A stretch of 24,976 nt of DNA from Porogramme epimiltina (lineage: Eukaryota; Basidiomycota; Agaricomycetes; Polyporales; Polyporaceae), in the NCBI GenBank assembly GCA_900155495.1, contig FTLJ01000966.1, forward strand, positions 1 through 24,976. The letters are read 5' to 3'. This document shows, piece by piece, positions 1 through 10,828 of the stretch; the first letter of the stretch is position 1, and every line of letters begins with the position of its first letter. Below the pieces are notes generated by a model, which was given only the letters and a program-made list of their open reading frames with translations, was not told the DNA's origin and ran no database searches. Position numbers and translations under genes: made by a program.

Positions 1-1317
1 GGCGCGTCACGCAGCATCACGCCACGTCACGGCCGGGTCACGGCGGCCGGGGGAGTGCAGCCAGTGTGCCACGTCGAGCCTCCTTTGCTAAGGGAGGACT
101 CCCCCGTAGTTTCACGTCGTTGCGGACCCGAGGAGGCGTGCTCACCTGTGCATCTGCTAACCTCCTGAAGAGGACCTCCGCCGTTTAAGTTTAATGTCTT
201 CTTGCCAGACGCAGCTGCGGGAGGGAGTGGCGCGGGCGCCTCCGAGTGGCACAGCGGCCGAAGGTCCCTCTGTCGAGGACGGCTGGATCTGGTCGTCCCA
301 GCAGCTGGCGGCCGGCCGTGCCGTCTTGCATCGACTTCTCGTGCATCCCGAGTGTGGCTGCGGAGCCTGTGCGAAGGGAGAGAAGGCCTCAGTGACGCCA
401 CGCAAGCGTGGGAAAATCCCAGATGGTGGTGGTCGGAGTCAAAGAGCGGTCCGACATGAAGGTTCTGGGACACGTATCCCAGGCCTTTCACTACGGTTAT
501 ATCGCCGACCCCTGGGAGAAGAAGAGGAAGGCACCGGTAATCAATAATAGCCCAACTACAAGGACACGCCAGAACGCACCGGAGCGGTCGGCGGACGCAA
601 TTCTGCGGATCGAGGTGGATAGATTCTTGGAAGTGTGCTGGTCACCCGCCTGCAATTAATCACGCGTGCCTCGCGCGGTATGCGGCAGATCTCAGCACAC
701 GAGTGCTTCCTGGGAGCCAGAAGTCGTAGGGAGACAGATGAATATATGGAAGCGGCAAGTAAGGTTTAGGGGGTATTGGGTGCTCAATCCGTAGCATACG
801 GGTGGTAGGGGGCCGTTGGACTGAGCCTAGCATGACAGATCGCGTTCGAACTGTGAGCTACGGGTTGTGTCCGAGTTGTTTTGGGCAACCAGTTGGTTGC
901 GGGCTCCAAAAGACTCAACAGCCATATCAGGGACGGTGATGACTTCCGGTATTATGTAATTGGAAGCACGTGGATACGGAGTCATGTCGTGCTCAGCTGA
1001 GTCAGCTCCCTTCCCACGTGCACCACCACCGACAGCGCCCGCAGGCGCCAGCTTGCCTGAGCCTGCCACCGACTTGGAGGAGGACGGACTTCACAGCCCG
1101 TCGGTCGGTATCCAGACACTTCAACCAGGACCAGGTCGCGGGGGTCCTTCTCAGTGCTCACTACATAGTCTAGTACCCGTCAAGCCCGAACACAAGGTGT
1201 GACCTTGTTGTGGTAAGATGGTTGTATACGCGCGTACTAGTGGTTTCCAGAACTCACGCCTCCATTCGACAGCCTCGCTCCGACATACCCTCCGGTCCAA
1301 TTCCATGCTCGCGTGCG
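1..1317. other. Left-edge region with no supported gene
   Basis: The first ~500 bases are GC-rich and open in several frames on both strands. The translations are low-complexity (Arg/Pro/Ser/Gly-rich) and carry no motif or family resemblance I recognise. The remainder up to 1317 has frequent stops and should include the promoter and 5' leader of the amidohydrolase gene. Four TCACG pentamers sit at 7-11, 17-21, 27-31 and 38-42. Short inverted repeats occur near 411-423 and 466-483. A terminal exon of a gene lying to the left cannot be excluded. Confidence 0.5.
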
Positions 1318-4300
1318 ATGCCAGACCTTAAATCCGCAGAGGCGCTGCTACCAACTGGCGCCGCGCGCGTGTCGCGGAACAAGCGGAGCGCACCGCGCGC
1401 CCTCTTCGGCCTCCTCGTCCTCCTCGCCTCCAGCACCTTTGTCTATACCTACCTCTACTCGCAGACCAGAGGCCAGCGGCTCCCCGAGGTCGTACCATAT
1501 GATGCCAAAGATATCCTAGCGAAGTGTCGCGCCCTCCACCTCAAGCCCGGGCCGCCCGCCGACTTCTTTTCTCGAACCCAGTCGGATAGGTACCAGCAAG
1601 GCACGGGTGCGGTGCTCGTCCGAAACGCGACCATCTGGTCTGGCGTTCTGGATGGCACTCAAGTCATACACGGAGACGTGTTGCTCGACAAGGGTATCAT
1701 CAAACACGTCGGCGCCCTCCCCGCGGGGGCTTTGTCTAAACTCCGCGACGTCCATGTTATTGAAGCAGATGGGTATGTGTTGTTTAGTGTGTTCGTCTGC
1801 TTCACAATGCTAACATAGCCTTTCCAACATAGATCGTGGCTCACTCCAGGGTACCCCAGTTCTTCGCATCCTGGTTGGTTATAGCGCTGATCTTCCGCAC
1901 AGCATCGTAGATTTGCACTCTCACCTGGGAGTCGGATCATCGCCCGGACTTAGCGGCGCAGACGACGGGAACTCCTGGAAAGGGCCCATCGCCTCGTGGC
2001 TCAGAGCGTTGGATGCACTCAACACGCACGACGATGGTATGTGTTCGCGTTTCGACTCAAGCGTTCTCGGCTTACATGGGCTCCAGGTTACGCCAACTCT
2101 ATGTCTGGGGGAGTAACGACATCTCTTGTCCTTCCCGGGTCGTTGAACGCTATAGGTCCGTGTGTGAGATCAGTCGGCGGCGCATGAAACGCTGAGCGTG
2201 CACATGCAGGCGGTCAAGGTCTCGTCATGAAGTTGCGCCCTACCAAGGAGCGATCTCCTACGTCGATGCTCCTGGAGCCGCCGATAGGGTTTAACGGCTC
2301 GGAGCATGCGCCTGTCGACACGCCATCACGTTGGGGGCATATGAAGTGAGTCCACTTCGTAACTCGCGCTTCCACAGAGCTCAACATAACGCGGATCACA
2401 GGCACGCTTGTGGTAAGGCCACCCTCGTAATCCAGCCCTAAGATCTTGGCTTACGTGCTTTTGAAAAGGCGAAAACCCGAAGAACTACGGAGACGTGCGG
2501 ATGGACACCGTATGGAAGGTCCGCGAAGCGTAAGTTTCACGCAATCTCTTATGCGTTGTCTACGACTCTAGCTCGTGTGCCTAATAGATACGACACCGCA
2601 CGCTCGATCAAGAATGCCCAAGATGACTACTGTGCGAAGGCTCTTTCTGGTGACTGGCGTTCCCTGGGAGGAAAGGCGTTCCCAGAGAACTTGCAGTGGA
2701 GCGCCCTTGTGGACGTTCTACGGGGCAAGATCAAGGTACACACTAGTCCTTTCCTACGAACATCGCTTCTCACAATCTGCCCAGGTCCAAACTCACTGTT
2801 ATGAGGCTCTCGACCTCGATAACTTTGTGCGGGTGGGTGTAGTCGTCCTTCAAGCATTCTCATATATGCTGAGCGAGAAATAGATGTCCAATGAATTTCA
2901 ATTCGAGGTAGCAGCATTCCACCATGCGCACGAGTCGTACTTGGTTCCGGACGTCTTGAAGCGCGCATATGGTGAGAATCGATTCGTGGCTACCGCCCTT
3001 ATGGCTACTTATGAAATGTGTTTCTCAGGGAAACCCCCCGCGTCTGCGATGTTCTCGACGTTCTCGAGGTACAAACGAGAAGCATACAGACACTCCGAGT
3101 TCGCCCCTCGAGTCCTAGCTGACAACGGACTCGACGTCGTCATGAAGGTGACCCTGTTTTTTCCTGACCTTGATATTCCGTGTTTGACTTCCTTGTAGTC
3201 CGACCACACGGCCCTTCCCTCTAGACTCTTGATTGGTGAAGCCGCCATTGCACATTATTTCGGGCTTCCTGAGAACCTTGCCCTTGCGTCTGTGATAAGT
3301 ACCCCAGCCAAGGTCCTCGGGCTCGACCATCGTATCGGTTTTATCAAAGAAGGCAAGTCGCAAACATACACACACCACGCACATGTATTGACTAGTTTCC
3401 TCATTTCTAGGGTATGATGCAGGTAAGCCGGTATTAACTTCCTAAACAAAGTTACAAGTGTCAATAATCTGTACAAGACGTTGTCTTGTGGGATAGTCAC
3501 CCCCTGGCACTCGGAGCCACGCCTACGCAGGTCATCATTGATGGCATACTGCAATTCCCACAAGCGTACAGTGCCCGCAAACCCGTATCTCGCCAGCGCG
3601 CTCCGTCAACACCGAACTTCGACAGGGAAACCGCGGAAACTCTCAGGTTCGATGGGCTCCCGCCCCTGCAGTCCAGGCCCCACCATGGCGTCGTCATCTT
3701 CGCGAACGTCTCCAACCTCTGGATTCGCAATGATGCAGGCGGCGTATCCGACCTGCTCCCGAATCACCACGCCCCCCGCGGAACTGCGCTCTCCGATAAC
3801 GTCGTCATCGCCTCCGGCGGACGAGTCGTCTGCTCTGGCAACATCGCAGCCTGCCAGCTCCACATCACCTCTGACGCCACCGTGGTCGATCTACGCGGCG
3901 GTGCAATCCAACCCGGGCTCATCAACTACGGGGCCAACCTCGGCATGGCTGAGATTCCAATGGAGGACTCCACGGGCGACGGCTCCGTTTCCGACCCACT
4001 GACCGGCGGGCAACCCGCGCTCTTCGGATCGGGCGGGTACCTAGCCAAGGCGTCAGACGGACTACTCTTCGGCACGCGCGACGCACTGTACGTCTCCTCT
4101 CTCCGCTCCTACCTCACTCCGTCTGACCTGCATTTCGCGGTGGCGGACAGCCTCGCGTACCGCGCGGGCGTGACAGTCAGCGTCACCACGCCCAAACACG
4201 ACGCGTGGCTCGGCGGGCTGAGCACCGCGTTCTCGCTCGGGGCCCCGCACCGGCTCGCGCGCGGCGCGCTCGTCCAGGACGCGCCTGCGGTGCACTGTTC

Positions 4301-5322
4301 GCTCAGCCACGGCGACAGCGCTCCGAGCGTGAGCACGAAGATCGCGGCGATGCGCCGGCTCCTCACCGAGGACGTCGCGGGCGAGATCGGCGCGTGGTTC
4401 CGCAAGGTCGCAAAGGTGCGTTCGTGGCCGCCGGGGCGGGAGGTCCGGCGTTGTGTGCCGCTCCGTTGCAGCGCTGGTGGGTACGGAGATAGGGCTGACC
4501 GGGTGGCGTTGGATATTAGGGTTCGGTGCCCTTGGTGGTGAATGTGGGAAGCGCGGACATCATGGCTTCGCTGGTTTCGTTGAAGCAGGAGGTGGAGAAT
4601 AAGACGGGCAACACGATGAAGTTCACCTTCGCGGGCGCCACGGAGGCGCACCTCATCGCTGACGAGCTTGCTGCGGCCGGCGTCGGCGTGATCGTCACTC
4701 CGACACGCTCCTACGTAAGTATTCTACCGTGCTTCCACCGCGAACGGCTTTCAGCTCATACCTACATTCACTGCACTCAATTCCAGCCCTATACGTGGGA
4801 CGAGAGACGCATGTAAGTCGTGCCACCACAAAGCTTTGCCACCCGCCCTTCTAATAACGACGCCCTTCTAGCCTACCGGGTCCTCCCATGAGTGCGGACA
4901 GCCTCGTCGGGTACCTCCTCAAGCACAACGTTACTGTCGGCGTGGGACCGCGTGGAGTCGGCCCTATCGGGCATCCATTCAGTGCCGAGATGACAAACTC
5001 GCGCGCGCGCAATCTGCGGTTCGACGTTGGAGAGGTCCGTGAGCTTTCCATTCATGCGTGCTTCCATGCATTCATCGATGTCGTAACTTTCCAACCTAAT
5101 GATGATGGCTGACGGATGTTATAACAGGCTATGCTTGATGCTATGCTGACCAAGGAGGAAGCGTTCGCTCTTGCAACAGTGAACTTGGAGAAGCTACTCG
5201 GAATAGAGGCAAGCTCGCATGAGCAGGACCTGGTTGCGACGGTGGGCGGAGATCTCCTCGGCTATGAAGGGAAAGTCATTGCCGCTATATCCCCTCGTAG
5301 AGAGGTCGTGGACATCTTCTGA
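1318..5322 (+). CDS. Membrane-anchored amidohydrolase superfamily protein (CE9/imidazolonepropionase-like), 19 exons
   Basis: Predicted 968 residues. Exons: 1318-1772, 1833-1850, 1903-2036, 2087-2155, 2210-2345, 2402-2412, 2469-2529, 2588-2735, 2785-2832, 2884-2971, 3029-3147, 3199-3352, 3411-3422, 3478-4087, 4151-4415, 4520-4714, 4787-4812, 4872-5034, 5128-5322. Frame is kept at every junction. A basic N-terminus (RNKR, RAPR-like) precedes one hydrophobic segment at about residues 28-47, suggesting a type II membrane anchor with the enzyme on the lumenal or outer face. The first half carries the metal site: DLHSHLG (His163, His165), THCYE (His348), AFHHAHE (373-376) and SDH (Asp431). The second half (~480-968) resembles another amidohydrolase fold without the HxH pair; this two-part layout is usual for this fungal family. 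Family members hydrolyse amide, cyclic imide or acetyl-amino-sugar bonds; the substrate here is unknown. Exons 2 (18 nt), 6 (11 nt) and 13 (12 nt) are micro-exons, and the intron at 3353-3410 is GC-AG. I chose 1318 because the residues after it match the family N-terminus. Gene structure is well supported; function is known only to superfamily level. Confidence 0.88.
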
Positions 5323-5986
5323 TGACAGGTGTATCTTGATATGTCCGGACTATATAGCATTATCTCTGCTGAGATTTGGTAAATAGTAGAAGTTGTCATA
5401 CCAAAAATGGTTGGCAGGAAAGACCATAACCTCATCATTCTCTTACCGTGGTTACCTACCACTTCCAGCTATTACCCGTGGATTTGACGGACAATAAGTA
5501 CGGCCTACCGGTGTTGAAGCATTACTGACGTCATCGGCGTTCGGTACGATACCCGAATATAGCAAACGGGCGCTTATGACCAACTCCGTTTGCAATTTGC
5601 AAAAACCAACTTATGGGAGTTCTGGTGACTTGGCGCGACCCATCATGTTAAATGGCCCCACATCGCCTCTACCTTCTATGCTATGTCCCATCACATTATC
5701 CCCAAATTCTGCCGAATCGCCATAATACTGCGACCACAAACCTTAGCTCTCGAGAGTCCAGTCATGAGGTCCAATTTTAATCACGCGGCATTCCCACTCT
5801 CCGATTTTGGCGGTGGGCTGGGGCCACACGTCAGGTGGGATGCCCCAGATGTCCCACGAAACGCAGCGAGCCGCATATAGAGTACATCATTCCCGTGTTA
5901 CTTCCATGCGTCTAGTTGAACTCAAGCTGTTGACAGGACCCAGTGTGTCTTCTCTCCTCTTCGCTCAGTGCCCCTGAACTACCACC
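5323..5986. promoter_or_regulatory. Intergenic promoter interval of the GMC oxidoreductase gene
   Basis: This 664-base gap holds the 3' end of the amidohydrolase transcript and the promoter of the downstream GMC gene, which has the same orientation. A palindromic TGACGTCA (ATF/CREB-type bZIP site) lies at 5526-5533, about 460 bases before the GMC start. A TATA-like CATATAG at 5874-5880 lies about 106 bases before the start. A pyrimidine-rich stretch (tcttctctcctcttcgc) comes just before the ATG, as in many fungal promoters. No open frame of note was seen. Factor binding is inferred from the motif only. Confidence 0.45.
5526..5533. promoter_or_regulatory. CRE-like palindrome TGACGTCA upstream of the GMC gene
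   Basis: An exact 8-base ATF/CREB consensus palindrome lies in the gap between the amidohydrolase and the GMC gene. The same octamer occurs in the EH array at 12432, 13144, 16824, 18023, 18033 and 22107. An exact 8-mer is expected about 0.4 times in a window of this size, so its recurrence may mean shared bZIP control, although the intron copies are related by duplication. Confidence 0.35.
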
Positions 5987-8692
5987 ATGGGAATCTTACA
6001 GTCCACAGGCAAACTCTTGAACGACCCTTCACGCTTTGCCACTCCGGCTGTGGCTCTCCCGTCAGAAGATCTGCTTCAAGGTGACGGACCCGTGAAATCT
6101 TATGACTATATTATAGTCGGTGGAGGTAGCCAAAGTTCCCGATCTACTCTACAGTTTTTCGGGGTCCCACCATGCTCCTTCAGGTACCGCTGGCTGCGTT
6201 CTAGCCTCACGACTTTCCGAAAATCCAAACGTTACGGTGCTTCTCATCGAGGCTGGACCGGGGTCAGCTTGCACTTGCACCGTTATCGCCATGACCCTGA
6301 CAGAATTCCTGAACAAGCCACAAGGGAAACATTCTAAGCAGTATGCCTATGGCCGCATCTATGCTATGGCACGGACCCAATGATTGGGACTTCCACACGA
6401 CGTGAGTGCTACATTTGATTATCACTGATCACGCTCTCACTCTCCAATCAAGGCCGCAAATGCAGCTGGAAGGTCGCCGCATTCACTGGCCACGGGGTAA
6501 AATCTTGGGTGGAAGTAGGCAAGTAATGTTTCTTGGACGCCCTCCTTTCTAATGGCTGACCTATTCCATTCCAGCGCTATCAATTATATGGTATATCATC
6601 ATTGCGACCCTGCAGGTAGGTACTTACCAGGAAAACATGGTTTGAGTATTTTTCCCATAGCAATCTCTTTTCATCCAGATTTCGACGCCTGGGAGACTCT
6701 GGGCGCAAAAGGGTGGGGCTACGAATCTCTAAAGAAGTAAGGCGCTCAATGCGTTTCATATGCTAGACATATGTATACTCAATCGGCTGTTTGTAGATAT
6801 TTTATAAAGTCAGAATGCCACCAGCCTAACAGTCCAGACCACACCATCGACATGTCTCAGCACGGTCAAACTGGCCCCTTGGTCACTCGTCAGCCCGAGC
6901 GTGCAGTGCGTCTCGCAGCAAAGTCTATTGAATGCTGTTCCCTACTAAGGCTCATCAACCTTAGCCCATTCATGAAGCTGTCCTGCAAGCAGCGGCGAAC
7001 ATGGGTTTCCCGAACACCCAGTGAGCTCATTCTACTTCACACTCTTTGAACTATTCTGAGCTTTGACATCTAGTGATTTTAATACCTCAGAGGGAACCTT
7101 AGGCTCAGGGTTTTTCTTTGGCTGTGTAGACGAAAGGAATGAAAGTACGCCTGGTATTCCTTTTTCGCCGCACAGATTGTATAATTAAACGCACACCAGG
7201 GCACTCGACCGCTTCAGCGTATCTCACAGACGAGATTCTAGCACGGCCGAACCTCACAGTCGCCGTTTCTATCTTTACGGAGAAGATTATCTTCAAAACT
7301 ACTAATGGAGATGAACCAAAGGCTATAGGCGTGCAAATTTGTCAGGAGAAGGAAGGCTCGAAGTTCGTAGTGCGGGTGAATAAGGAAATCCTACTCTCCG
7401 CCGGTGCGCTCGGCTCGCCGCACCTGTTACTCTTGTCAGGAATCGGACCTTCGACTCAACTATCGGCGTTTGGTATTCCCATTGTTCGTGAACTCCCTCA
7501 AGTGGGAGAGCATCTCCTCGACGTGAGTAAACTGTATATCACAGACCTAGTCCGTCCTCCCTGAGCTAATCGTCCCCCTTGTAGCATTTCTTACCCGGCG
7601 GCATCAATTTCCGTGCCAAACGAGGATGCTCCTGGGACCCTCACTTCTATGAAACACTACCAAGCCTTCTCGCATTTCTACGATATCGTATCTGGGGAAC
7701 AGGCCCCATGTCCTCCCTTCCCGTCCCCACAGCTGTATTCTTCCGCTCTGATGATCCTAGGTGGGTTTGTGAGAGCAATTGCGTTCCCACTTGCGTAATT
7801 GGGGGCTCACCATGGTTTTAGAGTTGCATCCATGTCGAGCCTTCCGGTCGAGGATATGTCCTCCGGCCCTCGCGCACCTGACATGGAACTCGCCTTTTCT
7901 TCACTCACTGATGCAGGTCATGGCAAGAAGCCTTCTCCCAGGACGCAGGGTGTTGCAAGCGTGTGTATTGGCTCTCGTTGGCATTCCGATGCGCCTAATT
8001 GACATGGTTTTTACTTAGGGATGCTGTCTACTGAAGCCCCAGAGCAAAGGCACAGTCAGGTTGCGCTCTGCGAGTGTCTTCGATCATCCCGAGATTGACC
8101 CCAAGTGCGTTTCATTATCTACTCTCGCAGCTCAACATTTACACTCAGGGTCGTTTACAGCTACCTCTCGACTGAGAGTGACTGGAACATGGCTATTAAA
8201 TTGAACAGGATGTTGCTCCGCCTCGGACATACGCCACCGCTCTCGGACTGCTTTGACTTGCCAGCATCCGACGCCCCTCTTGATGATTTATACTGGCCCG
8301 CAGACGCTGATCCTGACAAGGTCGGTCCTTGACTCTTTATACGAGCATTCTGGATCCCTTCAGAGATATTGACGACACATAATGCACAGCTCACTGACGA
8401 AGAAATGCGTACTTTTATACGAAAGCACGGACGGACGGCATGGCACCCGGTAAATATCATCTCGTAGTAGTAGAACTCATAATTGATCTCATTTCGACAG
8501 ACGTCGACAGCGAGAATTGGGACCAGCCCTGAGAACAGTGTGGTGGACTCAAACCTATGTGTTCACGGAGTACGAGGTTTACGTGTTGTGGATGCCTCAG
8601 TGTTTCCTGACCAAGTGTCGGGCCATCCTTGCGCTGTGGTTGTCGCCATTGCTGAGAGAGCGTCTGATCTTATTCGAGGGTCGACCACATGA
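5987..8692 (+). CDS. GMC (glucose-methanol-choline) family FAD-dependent oxidoreductase, 16 exons
   Basis: Predicted 620 residues, the usual size for the family. Exons: 5987-6125, 6184-6262, 6318-6401, 6453-6518, 6575-6615, 6679-6736, 6797-6905, 6965-7020, 7074-7144, 7200-7522, 7585-7760, 7822-7960, 8019-8104, 8161-8320, 8366-8449, 8501-8692. The FAD dinucleotide fold is YIIVGGGTAGC (41-51), with LLIEAG (66-71) binding the ribose. GMC signature 1 is GKILGGSSAIN (116-126). Signature 2 is GALGSPHLLLLSGIG (303-317). The C-terminal pair of catalytic residues is His556 (AWHPTS) and His599 (SGHP), matching His516/His559 of glucose oxidase. No signal peptide or membrane segment is visible, so an intracellular alcohol or choline-type oxidase or dehydrogenase is more likely than a secreted aryl-alcohol oxidase. 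Raw frames look broken by stops, but each stop lies in an intron with good splice sites; the intron at 6519-6574 is GC-AG, and the acceptors at 6317 and 8365 were chosen to keep family sequence. The gene is convergent with EH1. Substrate is not known. Confidence 0.9.
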
Positions 8693-9150
8693 TGCGTTCA
8701 TATTTAGATGGCATACGTTCACGCAAGGGTATGCGAGTGGTGTCATTGTATGATCAGCTGTATAAATACAAACGTGAACTTGTTTCCACACAGCAATAGT
8801 GCTTTAAGCCTTCAACTGAGCGAAACTCGTGATGAAAGACGGCAAGATATCTTGTAGTTGATGTATCGTATTAAGTACATCTACACTCTGGTGTAAACGG
8901 GGAATAGGTCAAACCGGATAGGTGATCATAAGAGCTTCCCAGCGCGTCTCGGCCTGAGGAACTGACGCTGCAGACTGCAGTGGACAACTTACGCAATACC
9001 GCTGGGGACATTGTGCTGTCGCTTAATAACGAGAAATGCTACACCATCATCCGTGCGCAGGGATGCGGTCTGGTACGGGATAACAGGGAGAACACTGTGA
9101 CAACATATCCTAGCGGAGAGCCACGCTATCTGGAGCATCTCACGAGAAAC
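8693..9150. other. Convergent intergenic spacer between the GMC gene and EH1
   Basis: The spacer holds the 3' ends of both genes and no supported gene. From about 8980 to 9150 it resembles the 3' flanks of EH4 and EH5, including gagaacactgtgacaacata against gagaacgttacaacatac near 21050. The duplicated unit therefore extends beyond the EH stop codon. The left limit of this homology, near 8980, marks the left boundary of the array. Confidence 0.45.
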
Positions 9151-10828
9151 TCACGCGTACCCGCTCTTCCCAGGAACCACCCCAAACGCACCTCCACCCT
9201 TGCCATACATCTTCCTCATGTCCCCCGCCAGCGCCTCCGGCTGCTCAAATGCGGCGAAGTGCCCACCCTTCTCGTGCTCGCCCGTGAACACCAGCTTCCC
9301 GAGCATGTGCGCCCAACTGCGTGCGCGTCGTCAGCAGGGTAGGGAGCAACAAAGTCATAAAAGACGTAAACGCACGATTTCGGGAAGCGCATGAGCTCCC
9401 CCGGGAAGTACGACACACCGACAGGGACATTTGTCGGCTTGAAGTCGTCAGCCATACCGATCTTCGTACCCCCTTCTGTGACTTCGTAGTAGATACGGAG
9501 AGATGCGGCAGGGCCTGCGCGGGAGAACCAGTACACGGAGATCCACTTCAACACTAACGCAATTGAGAGGCGTCAGCATCCACGCTCTACTACTAAGGGG
9601 ACATTACGCGACTCACCTTCGTCATCCGTCCAAGGATATTCGTCTGTCCAGCCGACCAACTTCTCGTAGATCCATGCAAGAAGGCCCGCGGGCGAGTCTG
9701 CGAGCCCATATCCAAGTGTCTGTGGCTTCGTAGACTGTATTTGCATGTACCCGGAACCTTTGACGAAGAACCGTCGGGTAGATTCGAAACCTTCCTTCGC
9801 AGCGCGGTCGAAGGGCACGGTCAAGAGGCCGAGGAAGAGGAGCGGGTTGGAAAACAGCCTCGGCTGGGGAGTCCTGCGCGATATGATCAGTTCTGAAAGC
9901 ATTGTATAAAAGGGAGAGAGGCGCACAGCGGCATGTTGGTGTGCCATGCCTTGGCATGCTTGTGTCCGTACAATTCTACGGTGTGGACGCCTACCTATAG
10001 CAGGCCTCATGTCAGCTACGGCGCACCAGAGAGCTGTGGAGCCGGTTCGAAGACGGCTGCAGTTTCCAACAGTAAAACCATTGTACACGTACCATGTGGC
10101 CCCAATCTCCTCCCTGGTAGACTTGACATATGGACGTCAGCTCCACGTAGCAACGAATAACAAAACATAGCGACACCAACCATACTCGTTATAGCCGAGA
10201 GACAACATGAGCTTGTTCACGACCTGATAAAGAGTCAGCTCAAAGTGCAGAAGAGAATGGAACATGCTCTGACCACGTACCTCTGCGAACTGAGGCCCTG
10301 CGAACCCAGGCTTCTTCGGCGCCTCCGAGAACCCAAACCCCGGAAGGCTCGGAGCCACGACATGGAAGCTGGGATGGTCCGGAGAGCTTGCAGTCAGGAG
10401 CGGGAGCATCTTCTCCACCTCCAGGAAGTGGCCGGGCCCTGCAAGCACAATAACGTCAGCAAAAGCCGCCCATCCTAACCCGGGGCCAACTCACATCCAT
10501 GCACGAACAGCAGCGGGATCGCGTTCGCGACCTCGCTCTTCTTGTGCACATAGTGGATATTCAGCGTTCCGAAGCCCTCGACGTCGATATCGCGCGTGAA
10601 CATCGGCAGCTCATTGATCTCCGCCTCCGTCTTCCGCCAGTCGAACGCGCCCTTCCAGCGCCCGACGAGCCTCTTCACGTCCGCGAGGGGCGCGCCATAG
10701 TCCCAGGCAGCACCGTCGAGCTCGTCGGGGAAGCGCACGAGGTCGAGTTTTGCACGGAGGAGGGCGAGGGCGTCGTCGGGGACAGCGATAGTGAAGGGCT
10801 GCTCGGAGCTGGTGCTAGAGTCGGTCAT
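9151..10828 (-). CDS. Epoxide hydrolase EH1 (EPHX1/microsomal-type, alpha/beta-hydrolase)
   Basis: Predicted 410 residues. Exons in transcript order: 10495-10828, 10281-10438, 10181-10223, 10093-10121, 9927-9994, 9617-9873, 9376-9553, 9151-9316. Family members add water to epoxides to give vicinal diols through an Asp ester intermediate. The N-terminal EHN domain covers about residues 8-105. Then come HGWPG (110-114, oxyanion hole), VYQGGDWG (nucleophile Asp184), cap tyrosines Tyr253 (KGSGYM) and Tyr319 (RIYYE), acid Glu349 (FPGEL) and base His375 (KGGHFAA). Positions nearly coincide with the Aspergillus niger enzyme (192, 251, 314, 348, 374), which is also soluble; no membrane anchor is seen here. 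The start is [10 protein letters not shown]; an in-frame stop lies just upstream, which rules out a longer N-terminus unless the 5' leader is spliced. It is the outermost copy, tail-to-tail with the GMC gene. LVGRWK (about 55-60) matches EH3 and not EH2, although other parts of EH1 are closer to EH2. The 5' leader has a 7-base unit repeated three times at 10868-10888. Confidence 0.93.

Noticed and set aside
27..659. Long overlapping open frames on both strands at the left edge
   Set aside because: They overlap each other in several frames, are low-complexity, lack any domain motif and are explained by high GC content.
1210..1317. Upstream ATG (1210) giving a 36-residue N-terminal extension of the amidohydrolase
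   Set aside because: The extension has no family likeness, while residues from 1318 onward match the expected short basic tail and membrane anchor.
5987..8692. GMC gene as a pseudogene because of frame breaks
   Set aside because: All breaks lie in short introns with standard or GC-AG sites; the spliced model is 1863 nt, in frame, with FAD motif, both GMC signatures and both catalytic His residues.
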